From assembly GCF_027891095.1 (NCBI RefSeq), contig NZ_JAQIIO010000003.1, forward strand, positions 186,001 through 250,000: a stretch of 64,000 nucleotides of DNA, given 5' to 3'. A program made the translations under genes and the position numbers. Positions 46,090-55,342 of this stretch are shown one piece after another; the stretch's first letter is position 1; each line of letters starts with the position of its first letter. Source of the stretch: Aliiroseovarius salicola (GTDB taxonomy: Bacteria > Pseudomonadota > Alphaproteobacteria > Rhodobacterales > Rhodobacteraceae). Below the pieces are notes generated by a model. That model did not search any database, had not been told where the DNA came from, and saw only the letters and a list, made by a program, of their open reading frames with translations.

Positions 46090-47592
46090 TCAGAACTCCT
46101 GATCCGCCCCCTGCTGCCATTGCTTGACCAAATTTCCGAAACGGGTAAAGCGCGCCTCGAAGCTGAGTTCGACGGTGCCGATCGGACCGTGGCGCTGCTT
46201 GCCAAGGATCACCTCGGCTTTCCCATGCAGACGTGACATTTCTTCCTGCCACGCTGCGATCTTGTCCAACTCGTGATCCCCCGGTTTTTCGCGTTCCTTG
46301 TAGTATTCCTCGCGATACACGAACATCACCACGTCGGCATCCTGCTCGATCGAGCCCGATTCACGCAGGTCCGAGAGCTGAGGCCGTTTGTCGTCGCGGT
46401 TTTCCACCTGACGCGAAAGCTGGGAAAGCGCAATCACCGGAATATTCAACTCTTTCGCAATCGCCTTCATCCCCATGGAAATCTCGGCAATCTCGTTCAC
46501 GCGGTTCTCGGCGGTGCCCCTGCACAGTTGCAAATAATCGATGATCAGAACATCCAGACCATGTGTCCGCTTCAAACGACGCGCCCGCGCGGCCAACTGC
46601 GAAATGGGCAGGGCGGGGGTGTCATCGATATAAAGCGGACAGCTTTCCAGATCCTTGGCGGCCTGCACAAAACGGCGGAACTCGCTTTCATCCATGTCGC
46701 CCTGACGGATCTTGTGCGAGGAAATCTCGGACGCTTCCGCGAGGATCCGGCCGGCAAGCTGTTCGGCGGACATCTCAAGTGAGAAGAATCCAACCACGCC
46801 GCCATCCACGGCGCCTTCGCTACCGTCCGGCTTCAGCCCCTTCTTATAGGCTTTCGCGACGTTGAATGCGATGTTGGTGGCGAGCGAGGTTTTCCCCATC
46901 GAGGGGCGTCCGGCGAGGATGATAAGGTCAGACGGGTGAAGCCCGCCCATCTTGGTGTCCAGATCCATGAGACCGGTCGAGACACCCGCCATGCCACCTT
47001 CGCGTTGATAGGCAGCGTTGGCGACTTGCACCGCTTCAGTCACTGCCTTGAGGAAGGATTGAAACCCGCTGTCGGCCTGACCCGCTTCGCCCAGCTTATA
47101 AAGCTGCTGTTCCGCCTCGATGATCTGTTCTTTGGGTTCGGACGAGATGTCGACTTTCGCAGCCTTGGCGGAAATATCCTCTCCCAGACGGATCAGCTCG
47201 CGCCGGATCGCCAGATCATAGATCATCTGCGCGTAGTCCCGCGCGGCAAAGGATGAGATCGCAGCCCCGGCGAGACGGGCGAGGTAAGCCGGACCGCCCA
47301 GCTCTTTCAGCCCCTCGTCATCCTCCATGAAGGCCTTGAGCGTGACCGGCGAGGCCAGTGCGTTCTTGGCAATCCGGCTGGCGGCAATTTCATAGATGCG
47401 CTGATGGACCGGCTCATAAAAATGGCCCGAATTGATGATCGACGCGACCCGGTCGTAAACATCGTTGTTTGTCAGGATTGCACCCAGAAGCTGCTGTTCG
47501 GCTTCGATGTGGTGCGGCAGCACGCCCTGCATCTCTTCGGATGCATCAGGTGCGGCGGGCAGATTGCCCGGAATGGTGCTGATCTCGTTCAT
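46090..47592 (-). CDS. dnaB: replicative DNA helicase DnaB
   Basis: Hexameric 5'-3' helicase at the replication fork. The N-terminal domain starts near [22 protein letters not shown]; the RecA-like motor has Walker [12 protein letters not shown] and Walker [12 protein letters not shown], with [15 protein letters not shown] being highly conserved. Length is 500 residues from ATG at 47592. A perfect DnaA box lies 86-94 bases upstream and a strong hairpin lies further upstream. Confidence 0.97.
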   Translation of the reverse strand: MNEISTIPGNLPAAPDASEEMQGVLPHHIEAEQQLLGAILTNNDVYDRVASIINSGHFYEPVHQRIYEIAASRIAKNALASPVTLKAFMEDDEGLKELGGPAYLARLAGAAISSFAARDYAQMIYDLAIRRELIRLGEDISAKAAKVDISSEPKEQIIEAEQQLYKLGEAGQADSGFQSFLKAVTEAVQVANAAYQREGGMAGVSTGLMDLDTKMGGLHPSDLIILAGRPSMGKTSLATNIAFNVAKAYKKGLKPDGSEGAVDGGVVGFFSLEMSAEQLAGRILAEASEISSHKIRQGDMDESEFRRFVQAAKDLESCPLYIDDTPALPISQLAARARRLKRTHGLDVLIIDYLQLCRGTAENRVNEIAEISMGMKAIAKELNIPVIALSQLSRQVENRDDKRPQLSDLRESGSIEQDADVVMFVYREEYYKEREKPGDHELDKIAAWQEEMSRLHGKAEVILGKQRHGPIGTVELSFEARFTRFGNLVKQWQQGADQEF

Positions 47593-47677
47593 GCCAGTAG
47601 TTTGCCTCTGTCCCTTGGGGGCATGTTTTACCCTCAGATCCCGGTTCAACGCAAAATGTATGTTTCTGTGAACATCT

Positions 47678-47686
47678 TGTGGATAA
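47678..47686 (-). promoter_or_regulatory. perfect DnaA box upstream of dnaB
   Basis: TGTGGATAA on the plus strand, TTATCCACA on the minus strand, the strict DnaA box sequence, 86-94 bases before the dnaB start. Confidence 0.6.
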
Positions 47687-47698
47687 ATCGGAATGCAA

Positions 47699-47730
47699 GC
47701 GGGATCCTACCAGATTTGGTGGGATCCCGC
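47699..47730. other. long hairpin between pyrE and dnaB
   Basis: GCGGGATCC (47699-47707) pairs with GGATCCCGC (47722-47730), and the inner TACCA/TGGTG extends the stem. No T run on the minus strand, so it is not a classical terminator; it may be an operator or RNA-processing site. Confidence 0.65.
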
Positions 47731-47759
47731 AAAAGGGTGCCTAGTTGTGGTGGGTGAAG

Positions 47760-48440
47760 TCAGTCTTTCATCCGTGCGGCTTGCCAGGCACGTGGGTCTT
47801 TCAAGAACCGTTCGACCTCATCCAAAGTCTCGGTCGAAAACGCGCCTTGGGCCTTGGCTTCCGCCAAAACATCCCACCATGTGCAGAGGTGGATAAGCTG
47901 AACGCCATGATCCGACAGGGTTTTCTCCGTCTCCGGGAAAATGTCGTAATAGAACACAACCGCGGTGGCCCCGCAGGTCGCCCCGGTTTCGCGAATCGCA
48001 TCCACAAAAGACAGTTTCGAACCGCCATCGGTGGTCAGATCCTCGACCAGCAGGACACGTTGCCCTTCCGACATCGCACCCTCGATCCGGGCATTCTTGC
48101 CGTAGCCTTTGGGCTTCTTGCGCACATAGGTCATCGGCAGGGCCAGACGTTCGGCAACCCAGGCCGAGAAAGGAATGCCAGCAGTTTCACCACCCGCGAT
48201 ATTGTCAAACGCTTCAAACCCTGCTTCACGCATGATGGTCGCTGCCATGAAATCCATCAGGGTGGAGCGGATACGCGGGTAGGAGATCAGCTTGCGGCAG
48301 TCGATATAGCTGGGGCTGGGCAGGCCCGAGGCCAGGGTGAAAGGCTCGTCTGTGTTGAAATTCACCGCGCCGATTTCCAACAGCATCCGGGCGGTGAGGC
48401 GGGCGATTTCTTCTTTGGCAGGAAAGGTCGAAGGGATCAT
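47760..48440 (-). CDS. pyrE: orotate phosphoribosyltransferase
   Basis: Adds PRPP to orotate to give OMP in pyrimidine synthesis. The PRPP loop is [14 protein letters not shown]. The N-terminal [20 protein letters not shown] and the segment [20 protein letters not shown] fit the family. Length is 226. It is followed by dnaB on the same strand across a 167-base gap, and lies downstream of pyrC. Confidence 0.95.
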   Translation of the reverse strand: MIPSTFPAKEEIARLTARMLLEIGAVNFNTDEPFTLASGLPSPSYIDCRKLISYPRIRSTLMDFMAATIMREAGFEAFDNIAGGETAGIPFSAWVAERLALPMTYVRKKPKGYGKNARIEGAMSEGQRVLLVEDLTTDGGSKLSFVDAIRETGATCGATAVVFYYDIFPETEKTLSDHGVQLIHLCTWWDVLAEAKAQGAFSTETLDEVERFLKDPRAWQAARMKD

Positions 48441-48511
48441 GTGGCAGCGTCCTGTTCGTGTGTCTCAAACTCCCCCGATCTTTGCTCCCGACCCGAGGGT
48501 GGGGCGATTTC

Positions 48512-48542
48512 GCACCCGCCCTGGGGGGCGGGTCGGGTGCGA
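48512..48542. other. GC-rich hairpin between pyrC and pyrE
   Basis: CGCACCCGCCCTGG followed by GGGGCGGGTCGGGTGCG gives a stem based on CGCACCCG-type arms. There is no T run on either side; function unknown. Confidence 0.45.
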
Positions 48543-48564
48543 AGCGGATCAGAGACCCGCAGAT

Positions 48565-49605
48565 TTATACTTCCACCGACCAATGCAGTGGGAAGCCGGG
48601 ATCAAAGACGGTGATGGGGCCGTCCGTCGTGTCGATTTTGGCAGGATAGCTCACCGGATCACCTTTGGTCAGAGTGATGGTCGCCTCATTAGCTGGCAGG
48701 CCGTAGAAGGCCGGTCCGTTGAGCGAAGCAAAGCCTTCGAGCTTGTCGAGCGCATTCTCTTCTTCGAACACTTCCGCCAGGCAGGACATGGTGTTCGTCG
48801 CAGTGAAGCACCCCGCACAGCCACAGGCGCTTTCCTTGTTTGGATCGGTGTGCGGTGCGCTGTCAGTGCCAACGAAGAAGGTGGCATCGCCGGATGTGGC
48901 GGCCTCACGCAGCGCCAGACGATGCTCTTCGCGTTTGGCCACCGGCAGGCAGTAGTAATGCGGTTTTATTCCGCCCACGAGGATGTGGTTGCGGTTGATG
49001 ATCAAATGGTGCGTGGTGATTGTGGCACCAAGGTTGTCGCCACCGGAGCGCGCGTAGTCCACACCGTTTTTGGTGGTGATATGTTCCATCACCACGCGCA
49101 GTTCAGGATGCGCGCGGCGGATCGGGTCCAGAACGCGGTCGATGAACACGGCTTCGCGGTCGAAGATGTCGACCTCATTGTCCGTCACTTCGCCATGTAC
49201 GCAAAGCGGCAGGCCGATCTCGGCCATTTTTTCAAAGATGGCTGCGACTTTGGTGAAATCCTGTACACCTGAAGCCGAATTAGTGGTGGCGCCAGCAGGG
49301 TAAAGCTTTACCGCTTTCACGAGGCCAGATGCATGTGCGCGTGCGACATCTTCGGGTTCCGTGTCTTCGGTCAGATACAGCACCATCAGCGGATCAAATG
49401 ACATGCCCTCGGGCAGGGCCTCCATGATCCGGCCATGATAGGCCTGCGCGTCCTCATGGGTCACGACAGGCGGCACAAGGTTGGGCATGATGATCCCGCG
49501 GCCAAAATGGCGTGCGGTTTCGGGCAGAACGGCTTTCAACACCTCGCCATCGCGCAGGTGCAGGTGCCAGTCATCCGGGCGGCGGATTGTCAGTGTCTGG
49601 GTCAT
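48565..49605 (-). CDS. pyrC: dihydroorotase
   Basis: Zinc amidohydrolase that cyclises carbamoyl aspartate to dihydroorotate. The metal-binding motif is [11 protein letters not shown] (His at residues 13 and 15 or nearby), further signature [16 protein letters not shown] and [20 protein letters not shown]. Length 346 matches class II single-chain PyrC. It lies upstream of pyrE on the same strand with a 124-base gap. Confidence 0.96.
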   Translation of the reverse strand: MTQTLTIRRPDDWHLHLRDGEVLKAVLPETARHFGRGIIMPNLVPPVVTHEDAQAYHGRIMEALPEGMSFDPLMVLYLTEDTEPEDVARAHASGLVKAVKLYPAGATTNSASGVQDFTKVAAIFEKMAEIGLPLCVHGEVTDNEVDIFDREAVFIDRVLDPIRRAHPELRVVMEHITTKNGVDYARSGGDNLGATITTHHLIINRNHILVGGIKPHYYCLPVAKREEHRLALREAATSGDATFFVGTDSAPHTDPNKESACGCAGCFTATNTMSCLAEVFEEENALDKLEGFASLNGPAFYGLPANEATITLTKGDPVSYPAKIDTTDGPITVFDPGFPLHWSVEV

Positions 49606-49655
49606 CGAACCCGTGCTTAGACCAAGCCTGACAAACAGAAAAGGGCTTTATTGCT

Positions 49656-50080
49656 TCATGTCTCACGCAAGGCGGTAGAAAAAGGTTCCAAAAGCTCGAT
49701 CTCGTCCGGATCCGGGCTGTGACAGATGCCCATTCCAGTAAACACCCCTTGCCTGCGGGCAGGGCGATCCAGTGGCAAAATGCAAACCCGTATCTGTTCC
49801 TGAGAGCGGAAAAACCGAGGGTCGGACTGGATCACAGACGGCAAAAGAGCCTTGTCAAACATTTTGCGCCTTGTGGTCTTAATCACCACACGGTGATCAG
49901 GACCATCCAGAGCGCTCGGGTCATTGCAGGTGATGAATGCTTCGCGCAATTCGGTCTCGCGTTTGCGCAGGCGCGCGATCTGACGACGAAGGTCGGCCAG
50001 CTCTTCAGCCGGATGCAGGGGCGGCAGCCGATCACACTGACTGATCGGCTGCCGCGTAATTTATGGCGAATCTGTTGCAT
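49656..50080 (-). pseudogene. probable small coiled-coil gene, frameshifted or recoded
   Basis: The minus-strand frame is open over 49656-50060 and reads coding-like text with a helical start (HPAEELADLRRQIARLRKRE) and a compact end (PDPDEIELLEPFSTALRET), yet it has no ATG or GTG until far inside (TTG at 49949). In the neighbouring frame an ATG at 50080 (MQQIRHKLRGSRS) precedes it and would reach it by a -1 shift. The junction coincides with a 14-bp inverted repeat. The simplest reading is a disrupted gene; a programmed shift or a sequencing error is possible. No family named. Confidence 0.45.
50021..50055. repeat. 14-bp-arm inverted repeat
   Basis: GCGGCAGCCGATCA (50021-50034), loop CACTGAC, TGATCGGCTGCCGC (50042-50055). 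It overlaps the frameshift region of the small gene. Confidence 0.9.
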
Positions 50081-50133
50081 GAGACAAGATTGCAGCAGAT
50101 CTGGTTAATCCTTGGTGAATCTCCGCGCGAGCT

Positions 50134-51078
50134 TCATGCGTTTTCGAGTTCAATATCCCTTTCCGCCTGAGCCAGCGCCTTGCTGAATCGCGGTGCCTTT
50201 CCCGGTAGAGAGGCAACATGGCGTGACAAAGCGGCAACCAGACGCATCCGCCCTTCGGATTCCAACTGGTTCAGTAGCTGGCTCAGATAGGGCAGGTGCT
50301 CACGCCGTTTGCGCAGTTTCTGCAATGCTGAAAGTGGGGTCAGATCCCCGCTGGCGGCATCATGTATCAAATCGGGCAGAACCCCCATCGACCAGAGTTC
50401 TCCGGATAGCCAGCTGCCCATGTGGCGACAGCGCAGCGGATGGATGTTGTCTCCCTGAAACAGGCTTGCATGCATTGCGTCTTCGGTTGCGGCGGGATCA
50501 AACAGCAAAAAGACAGCTTCTGCCCCTTCGACCATGTCAGGGGCATACCCGTAGCGCGATGTAAAATCGGTGCGGCGGAGTTTCGGGAACCGGCGGTCCC
50601 AACCTGCGCGCGATGCGTCCAGCGTGGACTGCGGGGCAATCGCAATCACCGTAGCCCCGGGCGCCACCACCGAATAGGCGCAGGCGGCATAACCACAGGC
50701 GCCGGCGCCAAAAAACACAACCTGATCAAAATCTTCAAAAAATCCATCATCCACCAGTCGGTCGAAATACCCGTAGACGGAACTGTCCCGAAACCAGCTT
50801 TCCTCGTGGGCAAGGATGCAAAGGTTGGACCAGCCGGTGCCTTTGACCAGATCCCATCCTTTGGGGGTGTGATCTTCGCTTTGGCGCACTGTGTCCACGG
50901 TCTCAAATGTGACAACCAGGGTGGGGCCTTCGTCGGTTAGAATTGCAGAATGGCGTGCGCCAACCGGCTCGAAATAGCCGCGTTTTTCGCCCATTTCGTC
51001 AATTGCGTCCAACCACTCTGTGAAATCCGCCTCTGTCAGATCAAACGCATCTGTCCGGGTCGGTTCATCATCCAGCAT
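50134..51078 (-). CDS. conserved Rhodobacteraceae protein, often labelled phosphoadenosine phosphosulfate reductase
   Basis: A 314-residue protein beginning MLDDEPTRTDAF. The mid-section has FGAGACGYAACAYSV, an elbow-like turn of the alpha/beta hydrolase type, followed by PGATVIAIAPQSTLD and DFTSRYGYAPDMVEGAEAVF. From memory, similar proteins in roseobacters carry the automatic name PAPS reductase, but no PAPS reductase cysteine motifs (KXECGLH, CC/CXXC) are present here, so that name is unsupported. It may be linked to the glycan cluster just upstream, which is on the same strand. Start chosen at ATG 51078 rather than a TTG at 51129. Confidence 0.7.
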   Translation of the reverse strand: MLDDEPTRTDAFDLTEADFTEWLDAIDEMGEKRGYFEPVGARHSAILTDEGPTLVVTFETVDTVRQSEDHTPKGWDLVKGTGWSNLCILAHEESWFRDSSVYGYFDRLVDDGFFEDFDQVVFFGAGACGYAACAYSVVAPGATVIAIAPQSTLDASRAGWDRRFPKLRRTDFTSRYGYAPDMVEGAEAVFLLFDPAATEDAMHASLFQGDNIHPLRCRHMGSWLSGELWSMGVLPDLIHDAASGDLTPLSALQKLRKRREHLPYLSQLLNQLESEGRMRLVAALSRHVASLPGKAPRFSKALAQAERDIELENA

Positions 51079-51213
51079 ATTAATACTTTCTACTATCGGA
51101 CACCCCTCAAGGAGATCACTAGAATTCAATCCGGGCGCGATTGGGTGTGCATTGGGGCAAAATAGTGAAAACCCAAGCCCAATTTCATGACTGTCGCCTG
51201 GACATGATCAATC

Positions 51214-52254
51214 CTAGCTGCGATCAGGGCTTTGTGCATGTGCAAAAAGAGATTTTGCGAATTTCGGCGGGATTGCGCGGGCAGGTGGGCTCATCAGCAG
51301 GCGCCCCATCAGGGCGCGATTTGGCTCGTCTTTCATCAGCACATTAAACTGCTGTTTGCGCCAATCGACTGATTTTCGATGCAAATTCATCAGCGTATCA
51401 TCCGCGTGAAAACGTGCCAGCTGCGAATTCCGAAGGGGATCGCAAGCCCGGATGGATTGATCTTCCACATTGGACCAATTCCTTTCGGTCCAGTAATCCA
51501 GCCCCAACAAGTCGCCTTCATGCACCGCTCGGCCCCGGGCGCGTTTCAGGATATAGCTTTCCATCGCGCCCAACGCGTAATGGTTGAGCTGCGCCAGCCC
51601 GTAATTGGGTCGCCCGAATGGGGAAAAGATCTGTTTTTTCTGAAACCGCTTCTCCATCTCACGGCCCTGACCGTCAAACCAGCGCGTGGTTTCGACCTTG
51701 CCGTCAACGGGTGCGCGGGGGCGGTGCACGCCAAGTTTTCGATAGGCGCCATTGTTGCGATAAAGCGTCTTGAACATAAAGGCGCGCCACGGCCAATACA
51801 TCACCTCGGGTGCTGCACGGGTGAAGACCTCGGTTACCGGGTGATCCTGAAAGTTGACCTTCCCGGCATTTCCAAACAGCCGCCAAGTGATCGGGATGGC
51901 ATCGGCATCTGGCAGGGCGTCCAGCAGCGCGCTGAGCGTGTGATCCCCCACATGAATGTTCACAAACTCGTCTATGTCCAGCGTCATCAACCAGTCAGCG
52001 TTCTGAACCAAAGGGTGTTTGTCGGCGCGCTTGTAGCCGGTCCACTGAATACCGCCCTTGTCATAGGGGCCGCCATTCCGAATATGGGTGACCTCGCCCA
52101 TCTCGTCCAACCGGTCCAGCATCAGGTCGGTCCCGTCCGTGCAGTCATTCGACAGGATCAGGAAATCAGTGAAGCCAATACCCTTATGATGCGCCAGCCA
52201 TTCCAGCAGAAACGCGCCTTCGTTTTTGACGCAGAGAATGGCGGTGGCGCGCAT
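51214..52254 (-). CDS. glycosyltransferase family 2 protein (glycan cluster, gene 4)
   Basis: A GT2-type enzyme of 346 residues transferring a sugar from a nucleotide sugar. It opens MRATAILCVKNEGAFLLEW with the DxD-like metal site DIDEF at residues 93-97 (LTLDIDEFVNIHVG), and carries the LNHYALGAMESYILKRARGRA block shared with its two sister genes. The donor and acceptor are unknown. It follows the 799-residue fusion by only two bases, so it is the last gene of the operon. Confidence 0.9.
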   Translation of the reverse strand: MRATAILCVKNEGAFLLEWLAHHKGIGFTDFLILSNDCTDGTDLMLDRLDEMGEVTHIRNGGPYDKGGIQWTGYKRADKHPLVQNADWLMTLDIDEFVNIHVGDHTLSALLDALPDADAIPITWRLFGNAGKVNFQDHPVTEVFTRAAPEVMYWPWRAFMFKTLYRNNGAYRKLGVHRPRAPVDGKVETTRWFDGQGREMEKRFQKKQIFSPFGRPNYGLAQLNHYALGAMESYILKRARGRAVHEGDLLGLDYWTERNWSNVEDQSIRACDPLRNSQLARFHADDTLMNLHRKSVDWRKQQFNVLMKDEPNRALMGRLLMSPPARAIPPKFAKSLFAHAQSPDRS

Positions 52255-52256
52255 GC

Positions 52257-54656
52257 TCAGCTCTCCATATCCAGCGCGAGCGCGTAGGCCACGCGCTCCA
52301 TCTCGGTCAGCTTGGTTTCCAGTGCCTGGTCATAGAGGTCGGAAAACTCGGGGTTCTGGCGCAGTTCCACCGCCTTGGCCCTGTGCCAGTCGACCCCTGA
52401 CTGATGCAGGTCTGCCAGTTTCTTGTCTTGCATCAGCCAGCCCAGTTCCGCCACCGTGCGCGGGATGTTGCATTTGATGGTCACATCCTTATTGGCACTC
52501 CAATCCATCCGCACCCAATAGTTGATCCCAATCGAGCGATCCACATGCAGCGCGCGGCCCCGTTGTCGCTTGATCAGATAGCTCTCAGCCGAGCGCAGCG
52601 CATAGTGGTTGAGTTGCAAAAGGTCATAACCGATGGTCTTCAGATCCGAGCGCCAGCCCTTGTCCTTGTAATTCTCGCTCATCGGCAGGCCAGACCCGTT
52701 GACCCAGTTCACTTGATCCCGATGGCTCTCGCGCAGCTTGTTGGGCCGGTGGCACGACAGTTTCTCATAGGCGCCCACATTCTTGGTCATGGTCTTGAAT
52801 CCCCAGACCGTGTGCGGCTTGGGTGCGTATTTCGGGGCGGCGGTGTCGAACTGGTCGATCACCAGATCGTCGGCAAATTCTGTTACCCCGTTGTGACCAA
52901 AAAGCCGCCAGGTCATCGCGACATTGGTGGCATCCGGCACGCGGTCGAGGAAATCCTGCAACGTGCCATTGCCGCAGCGCACATTGATGAACTCATCCAC
53001 ATCAATATGAATGACCCATTCGGCGTTCTTGATCACATGTTCCTTGAGTGACTGGTTCAGAGCATATTGCTGGGGCGAATTGCCTTTCCACTTGTCATTG
53101 TTGCGATGCTGAAGCACGCCCATCTCTTGCAGATGGTCAAGGATCTCTGAGGTGCCGTCGGAACAGTCATTGGTGTAGATGAGGAAATTGTCGATCCCCA
53201 TGGCGCGGTGGTAGGCGACCCATTCCAGAATATAGGGTGCCTCGTTTTTCATGCAGCCGACAATCACATTGCCAGAGTTGCCATTTGCCTTCAGTGCCTT
53301 GGGCAAATCGCGCCGTTCAATCTCGGAATAATCTGCACCCAGTTGGGTCTCATCCACCCGTCCGATATTGTTATGCGGTTCAAAGCGCCCGCCGCGCAGA
53401 TGTTCAAAATTCTCTTTGGCGCGTTGCGACATAAGCTTTTCCGCAACCGGAGTTAATCCGTTTTTATTGACCTGAATGGGTTCATGCCCGGATGTATCCA
53501 TCGCTTTTTGGGCTGGAGCGGCAGTTTCGGCTTTTTGCTGCTCACGCAGGGCCGCGCGGGTGACCTGATTAATGCGCGGCAGGGCTGATGCCACATATTG
53601 GGTGGCGCGGTATCCCTTGGTGGGATCCGCTTCCTGCCAGCCTTTCGAGATGGCCCGGTCGCGTTTCAGCGAGGCGGGCGTCAGAGATTGCTGCGATTTT
53701 AAAAGTGATTTATTGCTTTTTTCAAATATCTTGGAAAATGCCACCAATTGCCCCGGTGCAATAGGGTCGCCGGGCACATGAACACTTTCCATGAGGCGCC
53801 GCCAAAGCGGCGGCGGGATCACCCGCCCTTTGCTCAAAAGAGCCACCAGAACCTCGTTCATCTGGCGGGCACGGGTAAGCCACGCCGCCGAAGGGGAAGG
53901 TTTCAATTCCTGTGGGCTGGCTTTGCCGATGCTTTTTTCGATGCCCAATATCTCGCGCAGCTCATCCGTCAGCTTTTCCGAGGCAAAAAGCTCAGGATCA
54001 TACGGACGCAGCTCGGTGGCTCCTTTGCCAAACACGCCATCCCAGCGGGCAACAAGGGCGGTATAATCCAGCCAATGCGGCGGGGCCTGAAGGTCGCTGA
54101 ACTGGTGATGCGCCGGTTGCGACTTGCCCCATTGGGCCAGCGCGGCGTCGGCCCAGCCGTTCTTTGCTTTCTCTGCCAATGCAATTTCACGAGACAGCGG
54201 TGCGGTGCGACCAGACAAAACCGTGTGTGCGTAGTGGCGCACAAGGACGCGGGCCTGTTCGTCGACATGGGCAATGATGCGGATGTCATCCGAGAGGGGC
54301 CGCAAAAGTGCGTGCACCCGCGCAACCTCTGCCTCATTGGTCAGGGTGCCGAGCTGACTGGCAGAGAGAAACAGCACATCCGGCTGGCGCTTGTTGATCT
54401 CGCTTTCCAGGGTTTCCTCGACCTGCCGCAGCAGGGTCGCCTGTTTCTCAGGATCCGCAAAGCCGCGGTGGAACCGCAGGATGTCAACACGCTCCGGATC
54501 TGTGGTCGCCATATAGAGACGTGTGTGGTTCTTGCCGCCCAGGCCGCGGGGAAACAGCACTCCCTTGTCAAGCAGTTGATCCCGTTTGCTGTCCAACAGC
54601 TCTTGCAACCGCTCGGCCCCGCAAGCGGGCAGGCCAATATGCAGATAGATACGCAT
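52257..54656 (-). CDS. sulfotransferase-like domain fused to glycosyltransferase family 2 (glycan cluster, gene 3)
   Basis: A 799-residue two-part protein. Residues 1 to about 240 look like a sulfotransferase fold (IYLHIGLPACGAE, an HIGLPKTGT-like P-loop), but the PAPS-binding lysine and threonines are replaced, so catalysis there is doubtful. A polar linker runs from about 250 to 460. Residues 462 to about 750 form a GT2 domain with VIVGCMKNEAPYILEW, NDCSDGTSEIL and the DxD-like DVDEF at 552-556, plus the LNHYALRSAESYLIKRQRGRA block. It overlaps the sulfotransferase gene by one base (TGATG). The degenerate domain may serve binding or targeting. Confidence 0.85.
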   Translation of the reverse strand: MRIYLHIGLPACGAERLQELLDSKRDQLLDKGVLFPRGLGGKNHTRLYMATTDPERVDILRFHRGFADPEKQATLLRQVEETLESEINKRQPDVLFLSASQLGTLTNEAEVARVHALLRPLSDDIRIIAHVDEQARVLVRHYAHTVLSGRTAPLSREIALAEKAKNGWADAALAQWGKSQPAHHQFSDLQAPPHWLDYTALVARWDGVFGKGATELRPYDPELFASEKLTDELREILGIEKSIGKASPQELKPSPSAAWLTRARQMNEVLVALLSKGRVIPPPLWRRLMESVHVPGDPIAPGQLVAFSKIFEKSNKSLLKSQQSLTPASLKRDRAISKGWQEADPTKGYRATQYVASALPRINQVTRAALREQQKAETAAPAQKAMDTSGHEPIQVNKNGLTPVAEKLMSQRAKENFEHLRGGRFEPHNNIGRVDETQLGADYSEIERRDLPKALKANGNSGNVIVGCMKNEAPYILEWVAYHRAMGIDNFLIYTNDCSDGTSEILDHLQEMGVLQHRNNDKWKGNSPQQYALNQSLKEHVIKNAEWVIHIDVDEFINVRCGNGTLQDFLDRVPDATNVAMTWRLFGHNGVTEFADDLVIDQFDTAAPKYAPKPHTVWGFKTMTKNVGAYEKLSCHRPNKLRESHRDQVNWVNGSGLPMSENYKDKGWRSDLKTIGYDLLQLNHYALRSAESYLIKRQRGRALHVDRSIGINYWVRMDWSANKDVTIKCNIPRTVAELGWLMQDKKLADLHQSGVDWHRAKAVELRQNPEFSDLYDQALETKLTEMERVAYALALDMES

Positions 54657-55342
54657 CAGCTGTTTTCCTTGTTCGAAGAAGGGGCGGTATCGCTTTCGGC
54701 GCCTGGCCGGTTTTCATTGGCATTTGCCACGCCCCACCACGGCAGATCGACCCCCAGAAACTCCGAAAGCCGGTCCTGTGCCGTATGGTCTTCGATATCA
54801 TATTCCAGAAAGTCATCCGAACCTGAAAAGACCTGACGACAGAAGGCAAAATGCCCTTCGATCCAGCGGATCCGCTCGGCATCGGTTTTCCCAAAACCTT
54901 TCGGCAGGCCGGGAATGGCGTTTTGCGGCAGCCGCTTGCTGCCAAGATTGGACCAGCGTACCATACTGTCCGAGAGTTTAGCCGGGTCGCGATAGGTCAG
55001 CAAAAATCGGGCCCCCGGATTATGCTTGCGAATTGCCGTCAGAAGACCCCAATCACATTGTGGCCAAAAGTTCAGACCGTCGCGCACAACGTCGATTTCC
55101 GTGAAGGCGTTGAACTCATCAATCAGAGAAAGAGGGTTGCCGTTTCGGAAATACCCGAGATACATCTGCTTGCCGACAAACGCGCGGGCAAGGCGGTTCT
55201 CGCGGCTCTGCCCACGGCGAATGCGCCAATCTGCGACTTTGAATCCAGCGTGTTTCAACGCCGCACCCAGTGATGTGGTGCCTGATTTGGGGAGGCCTAG
55301 GTTGATGACTTTCAAACCTTCAGGAATGCGAGGGGTGCTCAT
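54656..55342 (-). CDS. sulfotransferase (glycan cluster, gene 2)
   Basis: A 228-residue PAPS-dependent sulfotransferase with an intact 5'-phosphosulfate loop GLPKSGTTSL at residues 16-25 and the second PAPS motif in RFLLTYRDPAKLSDSMVRWS. Likely transfers sulfate to a glycan or lipid made by the neighbouring glycosyltransferases; PAPS would come from the sulfate assimilation route. It overlaps both flanking genes (four bases at the start, one at the end), so translation is coupled. Confidence 0.88.
   Translation of the reverse strand: MSTPRIPEGLKVINLGLPKSGTTSLGAALKHAGFKVADWRIRRGQSRENRLARAFVGKQMYLGYFRNGNPLSLIDEFNAFTEIDVVRDGLNFWPQCDWGLLTAIRKHNPGARFLLTYRDPAKLSDSMVRWSNLGSKRLPQNAIPGLPKGFGKTDAERIRWIEGHFAFCRQVFSGSDDFLEYDIEDHTAQDRLSEFLGVDLPWWGVANANENRPGAESDTAPSSNKENS

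Larger units (their letters stand above)
49606..50133. other. spacer between pyrC and the glycan cluster
   Basis: 528 bases, mostly covered by the broken small gene described next. A 14-bp-arm hairpin lies at 50021-50055. Confidence 0.5.
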
